Below are positions 1-5,297 of a stretch of 5,825 nucleotides of DNA, one piece after another. A program made the position numbers and the translations under genes. Origin of the DNA: Hyphomicrobiales bacterium (lineage in GTDB: Bacteria; Pseudomonadota; Alphaproteobacteria; Rhizobiales; Devosiaceae). The stretch's first letter is position 1. The number at the start of each line of letters is the position of its first letter. The DNA is taken from NCBI GenBank assembly GCA_015487515.1, contig WFPQ01000202.1, positions 1 to 5,825 on the forward strand. The letters run 5' to 3'. The notes beneath the pieces were generated by a model. That model was not told the origin of the DNA. It did not search any database and saw only the letters and a program-made list of their open reading frames with translations.

Positions 1-119
1 GCTTTGTTCCCGAACTGTTTTTGCGCATCGACTGGATACAGATGGTGCTGGGATGGGTTTTTGCCGTGCTTTTTATATATGTGGCCAGTCAATACCGGCG
101 CCGCAGCATGGTTTGTTAA
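1..119 (+). CDS. C-terminal fragment of a putative inner-membrane protein
   Basis: Only the last 38 codons are visible, read from base 3 to the TAA at 117-119; the start lies outside the window. The peptide begins FVPELFLRIDWIQ and continues into a hydrophobic stretch (MVLGWVFAVLFIYVA) of the right length for one membrane-spanning helix. It ends in a short tail with a YRRRSMVC basic cluster, which by the positive-inside rule would place the C-terminus in the cytoplasm. I cannot assign a family from so short a tail. That it is real coding sequence is inferred from the transmembrane helix plus basic tail in one frame, and from the hairpin that begins five bases after the stop. The other two forward frames give no comparable pattern. 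Confidence 0.5.
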   Translation, partial: FVPELFLRIDWIQMVLGWVFAVLFIYVASQYRRRSMVC

Positions 120-123
120 AAGG

Positions 124-138
124 GCCGGAAAGACCGGC
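124..138 (+). repeat. Short perfect hairpin GCCGG-AAAGA-CCGGC just after a stop codon
   Basis: GCCGG at 124-128 and CCGGC at 134-138 form a 5-base-pair GC stem with a 5-base loop, starting five bases after the TAA of the upstream gene. No T-tract follows, so it is not a standard intrinsic terminator. It may protect the 3' end of the upstream mRNA. Its right arm is shared with the larger inverted repeat at 134-187, so the two structures exclude each other. Confidence 0.5.
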
Positions 139-187
139 ATTCAGGGCAAAAAACCTTCCTCAAAAATGAACATTATCTGAATGCCGG
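134..187. repeat. Perfect 11-bp inverted repeat with a 32-base loop
   Basis: CCGGCATTCAG at 134-144 is exactly matched by its reverse complement CTGAATGCCGG at 177-187. A further G-T wobble is possible at 145/176. The loop is A-rich. The repeat lies between the upstream membrane-protein gene and the SH3-protein gene. It is not followed by a T-tract, so a terminator role is weak. A protein-binding site or an RNA structure in the leader of the SH3-protein mRNA are both possible. Confidence 0.6.
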
Positions 188-229
188 GCTCAGCAAGGGT
201 TCAATTCCCGTTTTCTAAAAAGGGTTAAA

Positions 230-261
230 TCAGGAAAATCCAGACTCAGGAAAATCCAGAC
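230..261. repeat. Perfect tandem duplication of a 16-bp unit
   Basis: The 16-base unit TCAGGAAAATCCAGAC occurs at 230-245 and again, without mismatch or gap, at 246-261. It ends 32 bases before the SH3-protein start codon, so it should lie in that gene's promoter or 5' leader. The TCAGG at the head of each copy can pair with CCTGA at 270-274, next to the ribosome-binding site. An exact duplication suggests recent slippage or a duplicated binding site. Confidence 0.8.
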
Positions 262-293
262 CTGCAAACCCTGACCCTTGAGGAATTGGGACC

Positions 294-641
294 ATGAAAG
301 CAAATTTGAAAAATCTGATCGTGGCAATCGCCACCGGCCTGGTGATAATCGGGGCCGCTGCCTTTTCCATAAGCCCTGCAATGGCCCATGGGCAGGACAG
401 CATCGGTTATGATGTGGGCGTGGCCGGCCAGGTGGTGAATGTCGCCTACTGGGACAAGCTCAACGTTCGCAAATGGCCTGCCTCCTATTCGCAAAAGATC
501 GGTGAATTTGCCCCGGACACCATAGTTTACATAGAGCGTTGCATAAAACGGCCCCACGTATCGGACTGGTGCAAGGTTGGTCGTGACAATGTCTATGGCT
601 GGGTCAATTCCAGATATCTTGCGATCATCGGGCAGAATTGA
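294..641 (+). CDS. Secreted bacterial SH3-like (SH3b, SH3_3-type) domain protein
   Basis: The 115-residue product starts with a signal peptide: basic MKANLKN, a hydrophobic core (LIVAIATGLVIIGAAAF), and a likely signal peptidase I site after SPAMA, residue 31. The mature protein is nearly all one SH3-like domain, residues 46-112. It shows the usual landmarks: the opening LNVRKWP motif (56-62), a central strand IGEFAPDTIVYIE, and the closing WCKVGRDNVYGWVNSRYL (92-109). Such domains often bind cell-wall peptides or act as periplasmic adaptors, so a periplasmic or envelope role is inferred. Cys83 and Cys93 are the only cysteines in the mature protein and could form a disulfide. There is no enzyme domain. 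The start is supported by TTGAGGAAT (278-286) at good spacing from ATG 294. It appears monocistronic, with a strong terminator 100 bases downstream. Confidence 0.8.
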   Translation: MKANLKNLIVAIATGLVIIGAAAFSISPAMAHGQDSIGYDVGVAGQVVNVAYWDKLNVRKWPASYSQKIGEFAPDTIVYIERCIKRPHVSDWCKVGRDNVYGWVNSRYLAIIGQN

Positions 642-741
642 ACTTGTCCCCGTCCCTGCGGCAACGGCTAATATTACCAATGGCGCAAGCTTGTTATGCC
701 TTTTCCTTTCCTCCCGCCGCCTCCAAAGGGCATTGACTTTG

Positions 742-790
742 CTCCGCTTTTGTTTTCCCTGTCAGGAAAATGCAAAGCGGAGTTTTTTTT
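742..790 (+). terminator. Strong intrinsic terminator overlapping the asparaginase ribosome-binding site
   Basis: CTCCGCTTT (742-750) pairs perfectly with AAAGCGGAG (774-782). Inside it, TTTTCC (753-758) pairs with GGAAAA (765-770) around the loop CTGTCA. That makes about 15 base pairs with one small internal loop (TG against TGC). Eight T residues (783-790) follow at once. This is the textbook layout of a Rho-independent terminator and would end the SH3-protein transcript. The oddity is its position: the T-tract runs directly into ATG 791, and GGAG in the 3' arm is the best ribosome-binding site for the asparaginase. Confidence 0.8.
779..782 (+). promoter_or_regulatory. Shine-Dalgarno sequence GGAG of the asparaginase, buried in a hairpin
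   Basis: GGAG at 779-782 is followed by eight T residues and then ATG 791, an ideal spacing. All four bases are paired in the terminator stem (742-782), so a full-length transcript from upstream would hide the site. It decides the start at 791 over the in-frame ATG at 770, whose nearest AGGA (764-767) is only two bases away. Confidence 0.65.
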
Positions 791-1804
791 ATGGCTTCCA
801 ATCCTGTTCTTGCCCGCCTGATGCGCAATGGCCTGGTGGAAAATTCCCACCATGGAAGTTTTTGCTTAAGCGATGACAGGGGCAATGTAATTGCCGCAGG
901 GGGGGACGTGGAGCGCCGCATCTTTCCCCGTTCCGCCATCAAGTCCATGCAGGCCCTGGCCCTGTTTTCTTCCGGTGCGGTTGAAAGGTTTGGCCTTGAT
1001 GCAAGGGATATTGCGATTGCCTCGGCCTCTCATCACGGAGAGCCGGCCCATGTGGAGGCCGCAAGGGCATTGCTTGCAAAAACCGGCTGCACCGAAGACG
1101 ATCTGCGATGCGGAGCCCATGCTCCGACCAACCGGGATGCCAGGAACGATCTTTTTGCCTCTGGCCTGAAGCCTTCTCCCATTCACAACAACTGTTCCGG
1201 CAAACATGCCGGCATGCTGGCCGTGGCCAGGGCTCTTGGTGTACCAGTACGGGGATATTGGCAGGTCGATCACCCGGTGCAGCAACTGGTCAAATCTCAC
1301 GTTCAAAGACTGATCGGCCAGCAATTGCTTCCCGGTCATTGCGCCATTGATGGCTGTTCCATTCCAACCTATGCCGCCCCCCTCAAGAGTTTTGCCCTTG
1401 GCTTTGCCCGCATGGCTAGCGGGGCGGACATCGACAGGGAGGACAGGAAAGCCAGCCAGGCCATATTTGATGCGATGCTGAAGAATCCCTTTCTTGTTGG
1501 CGGTACCGGATCATTTGACAGTGATGCCATGGCGATGTTCGCAGGGAAGCTGGTTTGCAAGATCGGCGCCGAAGGGGTCTATTGTGGTCTGTTGCCCCGC
1601 AGGGGGCTTGGTTTTGCCCTCAAGTGCGGGGACGGCAACATGCTGGCCGCCCGGGTAATGGTTGCGGCCATGCTGAGCGAACATGCAGAACCTGATGCCG
1701 ATCAGAAGGATTTTTTGCAGAAAAATCAGTCAGTTGCCGTTAAAAACTGGCGTGGCCTTGAAGTGGCGTCCATGGTCTCGGTTTCTGGGGATTCCGGTTG
1801 CTGA
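791..1804 (+). CDS. Class 3 (Rhizobium etli-type) L-asparaginase, PF06089 family
   Basis: Predicted cytoplasmic enzyme hydrolysing L-asparagine to L-aspartate and ammonia; there is no signal peptide. The 337 residues match the family's usual length. Visible family motifs are the N-terminal NGLVENSHHG, then RSAIKSMQALAL, SASHHGEPAHV, HNNCSGKHAGM, AIDGCSIPTYAAPL and KIGAEGVYCGLLP. With ATG 791 as residue 1, the motif residues fall at Ser48, Lys51, Ser80, Cys135, Lys138, Asp187 and Cys189. As I recall, these are exactly the numbers reported for the catalytic serines, lysine and zinc ligands of R. etli ReAV, which supports both identity and start. An in-frame ATG at 770 is rejected because it lies inside the terminator hairpin and lacks proper ribosome-binding spacing. 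No asparagine transporter or regulator gene is adjacent. Expression must contend with the hairpin at 742-790. Confidence 0.9.
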   Translation: MASNPVLARLMRNGLVENSHHGSFCLSDDRGNVIAAGGDVERRIFPRSAIKSMQALALFSSGAVERFGLDARDIAIASASHHGEPAHVEAARALLAKTGCTEDDLRCGAHAPTNRDARNDLFASGLKPSPIHNNCSGKHAGMLAVARALGVPVRGYWQVDHPVQQLVKSHVQRLIGQQLLPGHCAIDGCSIPTYAAPLKSFALGFARMASGADIDREDRKASQAIFDAMLKNPFLVGGTGSFDSDAMAMFAGKLVCKIGAEGVYCGLLPRRGLGFALKCGDGNMLAARVMVAAMLSEHAEPDADQKDFLQKNQSVAVKNWRGLEVASMVSVSGDSGC

Positions 1805-1805
1805 C

Positions 1806-3143
1806 CTAGATCTGACTGACCAGATTGCCGGATACGTAAACATTGGCAAAGCGTTCCGCCTCTGCTGCCAGGTCGGCGCTGATAATTTCCTGCCATGCCA
1901 TGCCGGCAATTGCCGCATTGGCGGCTGCCACTATCATGTTGCCGCTGATTTTTACCGTTCCTGCTCCCGGAGCCACGCTGTCCGCGATACCGATACTGGT
2001 CTGCTGAACGATATTGTTTGAAACGATGACATTGCGCAAAAACGGCCCCCAGCCGGCCGCGATGCCGGTTCCGGGCACGTTTTCGACCAGGTTGGAAACT
2101 ATCGCCGTATCCGCCTCGGCAAAGATTCCTACCGGAACCGTGTCGGGATTCGTTGCAGAAAACGGGGTGATGTTGCGCACGATATTGTTCGAGCAGATTG
2201 CCATTCGCCCCCCGACATCGAGATTGGCCATGGAAATTCCCATGGCCGCATTGTCAACGATGTTTCCGGAAATTACCGAGCCCGAGAATGCAAATTCCGA
2301 GAATATGGCGACCTCTCCACTGCTGTTGCACTGGTTGGCATTTATGATGGTATTGTTGGTGGAATTGGCCCGAATGGCCGAAAAGGCACAATTGCTTATG
2401 CCATTGCTGGCTACCACCACCTCGTCGGCCCTGAATATGTTTATGCCGTTTCCATTCTGCCCGTTGCCCGACTGGGATCCGATGTTTGCAATCTGGTTGT
2501 TGGTTGCAATGGTGCCGTCGAAACCGTTCTGATCACGCCAGATTCTGATGCCTCCATTGGCGCAGTCATTTATCTTGTTGAAGGAAATCTGCATGGAATC
2601 ATTGTTCTGGCAGTGGATTGCGCTTTGGGCAAGGTTTCGGAAATCGCATTGCATGATCCGTCCGGAGCAGGACCGCAGCCATATTCCATTGCCCGGGCTT
2701 TCTTCTATCAGGCAATCCGAGATATCCAGGTTCCGGCAGTTTTCAAGGTCCAGCAGATTTTCCCTGGTTCCCGTTCCCCCCATCCTGCTTCCCCTAAGGG
2801 TCATGTTCTCAAGGGAAATGTTTTTTTTGTCCCTGGCAACAAATATGCCTTTTCCCCCGGGGGAATATAGAATCGTTGCCCTTCCAGTTCCTCTTACAGA
2901 GCAGTTCTGCGGCAGGTTCACCCCGCTCAAGACCAGTCGCCCGGCCGGAAGTTGCAGTATCATCGAGGAAGAAGCGGCAAGATCAAGCGCCGACTGCAGT
3001 ATTTCGGTCTGGTCATCGGGGCTGTTGGCAACTATGCCAAGTTCCTGTCCATAGACGATTGCAGCCATGGCCTGAGCCTTGGCTGCAATCGGCAACACGG
3101 CCCCGCTGGCGCCCATTCCCTGTAAAAACCTGCGTCTTAGCAT
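1806..3143 (-). CDS. Tat-exported parallel beta-helix protein (TIGR03808-like), function unknown
   Basis: The 445-residue product opens with MLRRRFLQGMGASGAVLPIAAKAQA: a twin-arginine motif (RRRFLQ, residues 3-8), a hydrophobic segment and a likely cleavage site after AKAQA (residue 25). It should be exported folded to the periplasm. The body has about 20-residue repeats rich in asparagine, such as ATNNQIANI, ISGNIVDNAAMGI, CSNNIVRNI, VSNNIVQQTSIGI and VSGNLVSQI, typical of right-handed pectate-lyase-like beta-helices. The overall plan matches the twin-arginine repeat family TIGR03808, of about this length and known to me from Rhizobiales. I see no recognisable lyase or hydrolase catalytic set, so no substrate is assigned. 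ATG 3143 is chosen because AGGA (3149-3152, minus strand) sits five bases upstream and places the RR motif at the very N-terminus. An upstream in-frame ATG at 3206 would bury it. The gene converges on the asparaginase. Confidence 0.8.
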   Translation of the reverse strand: MLRRRFLQGMGASGAVLPIAAKAQAMAAIVYGQELGIVANSPDDQTEILQSALDLAASSSMILQLPAGRLVLSGVNLPQNCSVRGTGRATILYSPGGKGIFVARDKKNISLENMTLRGSRMGGTGTRENLLDLENCRNLDISDCLIEESPGNGIWLRSCSGRIMQCDFRNLAQSAIHCQNNDSMQISFNKINDCANGGIRIWRDQNGFDGTIATNNQIANIGSQSGNGQNGNGINIFRADEVVVASNGISNCAFSAIRANSTNNTIINANQCNSSGEVAIFSEFAFSGSVISGNIVDNAAMGISMANLDVGGRMAICSNNIVRNITPFSATNPDTVPVGIFAEADTAIVSNLVENVPGTGIAAGWGPFLRNVIVSNNIVQQTSIGIADSVAPGAGTVKISGNMIVAAANAAIAGMAWQEIISADLAAEAERFANVYVSGNLVSQI

Positions 3144-3190
3144 GTGTGTCCTGTAAAAACGTTCTGTCACCCATTTTAGACAAGCTGCCC

Positions 3191-3212
3191 AAAAAAGCCA
3201 CAGCAAGGCCTT
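3191..3212 (-). terminator. Candidate weak intrinsic terminator downstream of the YbjQ-like gene
   Basis: Read on the minus strand, AAGGCC (3212-3207) and GGCTTT (3199-3194) form a six-pair stem with one G-T wobble and the loop TTGCTGT. The T-run continues to 3191, giving six consecutive T in all. It lies 83 bases after the YbjQ-like stop codon and before the Tat-protein gene. The stem is short, so partial readthrough into the Tat-protein gene is likely. Confidence 0.4.
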
Positions 3213-3294
3213 CAGATTGGTGAATCATGATTTGCGCCGGCCGGGTTTTCGGGCGGGCAGGGCAGGTGAGGTGCGGATGGGGGGTTTGCCGGAC

Positions 3295-3630
3295 TTATTG
3301 CCGTGATTTTTTTGAAATTCTTACCGCCGTTCCGGTTGCGCTAACCAGTATCATGGCCCCGCGTCCCCCTATGGTTTCATAATCGAACGAGATCCCGATC
3401 ACCCCGTTGGCCCCCAGAATCTGGGCCCTGTCCGAAATTTCGGCCAGCGTGCTTTGCCTTGCATCGCCCAGCACTTCCTCATAGGTTCCCGAACGTCCCC
3501 CCACATAATCGGTGACCGTGGCCATTATGTCGCGAATGACATTGGCCCCCGAAATGGTTTCCCCGGTAACTATTCCCAGATATTCCTCGATGGCGTATCC
3601 CTCAAGGGTTTCGGTAGTGGTTATAAGCAT
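3295..3630 (-). CDS. YbjQ/UPF0145 family protein (PF01906)
   Basis: The 111-residue product matches the UPF0145/YbjQ family over its full length. Landmarks are the N-terminal TTTETLEGY, YLGIVTGE (17-24), the signature DYVGGRSGTYE (41-51), LGANGVIGISFDYETI (72-87) and the C-terminal GAMILVSATGTAV (91-103). The family is small, soluble and often labelled a heavy-metal-binding domain, but its biochemical role is not firmly known. It has no signal peptide or membrane segment and has no cysteine, so metal binding through thiols is unlikely here. The start at 3630 has GGAG ten bases upstream and a nearer AGGG at three bases, neither ideal. It is divergent from DUF853 and followed after about 150 bases by the Tat-protein gene on the same strand. 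Confidence 0.85.
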   Translation of the reverse strand: MLITTTETLEGYAIEEYLGIVTGETISGANVIRDIMATVTDYVGGRSGTYEEVLGDARQSTLAEISDRAQILGANGVIGISFDYETIGGRGAMILVSATGTAVRISKKSRQ

Positions 3631-3657
3631 GTGCCCTGTGCTCCGTTCGTGCCCCGA

Positions 3658-3686
3658 TACATAAGACAGATTTTGCCCCGTTCCAA
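3658..3686 (-). promoter_or_regulatory. Tentative sigma70-type promoter for the YbjQ-like gene
   Basis: On the minus strand TTGGAA (3686-3681) and TATGTA (3663-3658) are separated by 17 bases, a permitted -35/-10 spacing. The -10 match is poor, three of six. It is the best pair I see upstream of the start at 3630. Confidence 0.22.
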
Positions 3687-3788
3687 GGCCGCACCCGATT
3701 TCATTTCATTTGCAGTGCGGCGGATTCCGGAAGTATTTTGCCTTTCAGTTCTGGTTTTTCTCGTTATTGGCGGGTTTTGCCGTTACTG

Positions 3789-3818
3789 TTGCGATTTGTC
3801 CCTTGAAATAGTTATAAG
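3789..3818 (+). promoter_or_regulatory. Likely sigma70-type promoter for the DUF853 gene
   Basis: TTGCGA (3789-3794) and TATAAG (3813-3818) are 18 bases apart. The -10 matches TATAAT at five of six positions and the -35 matches TTGACA at four of six. Transcription would begin near 3825, leaving a short leader of about 20 bases that still contains the ribosome-binding site at 3833-3836. Confidence 0.42.
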
Positions 3819-3832
3819 CAAAAACAGCCTTT

Positions 3833-3836
3833 GGAG
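3833..3836 (+). promoter_or_regulatory. Shine-Dalgarno sequence GGAG deciding the DUF853 start
   Basis: GGAG at 3833-3836 is nine bases upstream of ATG 3846. The upstream in-frame TTG at 3831 overlaps this site and so cannot use it. This fixes the DUF853 start at 3846. Confidence 0.75.
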
Positions 3837-3845
3837 AATTTGTTC

Positions 3846-5297
3846 ATGTTGCAGGATGACAGCGTCTATCTGGGCACCAGCACCAGGCCCGAATACCTGG
3901 CCCTTGAATATGCCAACCGCCACGGATTGATCACCGGGGCCACCGGCACCGGCAAGACCATCAGCCTGCAGATATTGGCCGAGGGTTTTTCACGTGCCGG
4001 GGTTCCGGTTTTCTGCGCCGATGTCAAGGGAGACCTTTCGGGGCTTTCCGCCATGGGAGAGCCGAAGGATTTTCTTTCCAGGCGTGCCGATCTGATCGGT
4101 TTTTCCGATTACCGGCATGACAGTTTCCCGACTATTTTCTGGGATCTTTTCGGCCGTCAGGGCCATCCGATACGCACCACGGTCTCGGAAATGGGGCCCT
4201 TGCTGTTTTCACGCATGCTAGATCTTAATCCCACCCAGGAAGGGGTGCTTAACATTGCCTTCAAGATCGCCGATGACGAGGGGCTGCTCTTGCTCGATCT
4301 CAAGGATCTGAGGGCCCTGCTGGTTGAAGTAGGCAACAGGTCAAAGGAAATTTCCCTGACCTACGGCAATGTTTCAAGAGCTTCCATAGGCGCCATTCAG
4401 CGCGCTCTGCTCGTGCTGGAACAGCAGGATGCCGACCTGTTTTTTGGCGAGCAGGCCCTGGATATAAAGGACCTGATGCGGATCGACAGGGATGGCAGGG
4501 GTTACATTTCAATTCTGGCTGCCGATGAACTGATGATGTCTCCGCAACTTTATTCCACCTTTTTGCTCTGGCTGCTTTCAGAACTGTTCGAGGAGCTTCC
4601 CGAGGTCGGCAACCCTGACAAGCCCAGGCTGGTATTCTTTTTTGACGAAGCCCACCTGCTGTTCAACGAGGCTCCCAGGGTCCTTTTGCGCAAGGTCGAG
4701 CAGGTGGTAAAGCTGGTGCGTTCGAAAGGGGTCGGGGTTTATTTCGTCACCCAGAATCCTGCAGATGTCCCGGATACGGTTCTTGCCCAGCTGGGCAACC
4801 GCATCCAGCATGCCCTGCGGGCCTATACCCCTCGGGAGCAGAGGGCGGTGCGGGTTGCTGCCGAAACTTTTCGTCCGAACCCGGATTTTGACACTACCGA
4901 GGTCATAACCCGGCTGGGGGTGGGCGAAGCTCTTGTTTCAACCCTTGAGGCAAAGGGGGTTCCATCTGTGGTTGGCAAGACCATGATGCGCCCTCCCTCT
5001 TCGCGCATGGGTCCGGTATCTGCTGCCGAAAGAAAAAGGACCATGCAGGACAGTCCGGTACTTGGCATTTACGATGATATCGTGGACCGCCAGTCCGCTT
5101 TTGAGGTTTTAAAGCAAAGGGCCAGCGATCAGCGGGCAACGGAACAGCAGAAACGGCCCGTTCCCTCCAACAACCGGCGCTCGGGCCGTCAGAGCATAAC
5201 CGAAACCGCGGTCAAGCAACTGGCCCGGACCATGGCCCGCCAGCTTGGCAACAACCTGGTCAGGGGAATCCTGGGAAGTCTGCGCCGTGGCCGCTGA
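3846..5297 (+). CDS. DUF853 / HerA-like C-terminal domain ATPase (YjgR-type)
   Basis: The 483-residue protein is a P-loop ATPase of the HerA/FtsK superfamily, close in plan and length to the DUF853 family represented by E. coli YjgR. Visible elements in order are: Walker A GATGTGKT (31-38); FCADVKGDLSGLS (56-68), a conserved family strand-loop; FWDLFGRQGHPIRTTVSEMGPLL (98-120); Walker B LVFFFDEAHLLF (262-273) with Asp267-Glu268; the following strand VYFVTQNPADVPD (298-310); and LGNRIQHALRAYTP (316-329), a likely arginine-finger or sensor segment. The last 90 residues are a basic, probably flexible tail ending in a helix and GSLRRGR. It should be a cytoplasmic hexameric motor, but the substrate is unknown and DNA translocation is only inferred from the superfamily. 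No membrane segment is seen. It has its own likely promoter and overlaps the next gene. Confidence 0.88.
   Translation: MLQDDSVYLGTSTRPEYLALEYANRHGLITGATGTGKTISLQILAEGFSRAGVPVFCADVKGDLSGLSAMGEPKDFLSRRADLIGFSDYRHDSFPTIFWDLFGRQGHPIRTTVSEMGPLLFSRMLDLNPTQEGVLNIAFKIADDEGLLLLDLKDLRALLVEVGNRSKEISLTYGNVSRASIGAIQRALLVLEQQDADLFFGEQALDIKDLMRIDRDGRGYISILAADELMMSPQLYSTFLLWLLSELFEELPEVGNPDKPRLVFFFDEAHLLFNEAPRVLLRKVEQVVKLVRSKGVGVYFVTQNPADVPDTVLAQLGNRIQHALRAYTPREQRAVRVAAETFRPNPDFDTTEVITRLGVGEALVSTLEAKGVPSVVGKTMMRPPSSRMGPVSAAERKRTMQDSPVLGIYDDIVDRQSAFEVLKQRASDQRATEQQKRPVPSNNRRSGRQSITETAVKQLARTMARQLGNNLVRGILGSLRRGR
5273..5278 (+). promoter_or_regulatory. Shine-Dalgarno sequence GGGAAG inside DUF853 for the LOG-like gene
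   Basis: GGGAAG at 5273-5278 lies inside the last codons of DUF853, eight bases before GTG 5287. This spacing supports the GTG start and an 11-base gene overlap, implying that ribosomes finishing DUF853 can initiate the next gene. Confidence 0.55.

Noticed and set aside
195..211. tRNA T-arm look-alike (GGGTTCAATTCCC)
   Set aside because: The stem is only three solid pairs, and no acceptor stem, anticodon arm or CCA end can be built around it.
669..674. TAATAT as a -10 box between the SH3 and asparaginase genes
   Set aside because: The only -35-like partner (TTGTCC, 644-649) is 19 bases away and matches poorly. A transcript from here would still cross the terminator.
246..680. Minus-strand open frame of 144 codons opposite the SH3-protein gene
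   Set aside because: The plus strand has a signal peptide, SH3-like motifs and a ribosome-binding site. The antisense product shows no motif.
733..738. TTGACT as a -35 box for the asparaginase
   Set aside because: No plausible -10 hexamer occurs 16 to 18 bases downstream; that stretch is TTCCCTG inside the hairpin.
770..790. In-frame ATG at 770 as start of the asparaginase
   Set aside because: It lies within the terminator hairpin, its AGGA is only two bases away, and the extra residues QSGVFF have no family counterpart. ATG 791 has an ideal GGAG spacing and fits the family N-terminus and residue numbering.
2548..3054. Long plus-strand open frame opposite the Tat-protein gene
   Set aside because: It is antisense to a beta-helix gene with clear repeats and signal peptide, and its product is low-complexity with no ribosome-binding site or family pattern.
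3144..3206. In-frame ATG at 3206 (minus strand) giving a 21-residue extension of the Tat protein
   Set aside because: The extension would push the twin-arginine motif to about residue 24 and starts inside a terminator-like hairpin. ATG 3143 has its own AGGA.
3831..3845. TTG at 3831 as start of DUF853
   Set aside because: It overlaps the GGAG ribosome-binding site used by ATG 3846 and has no good site of its own.
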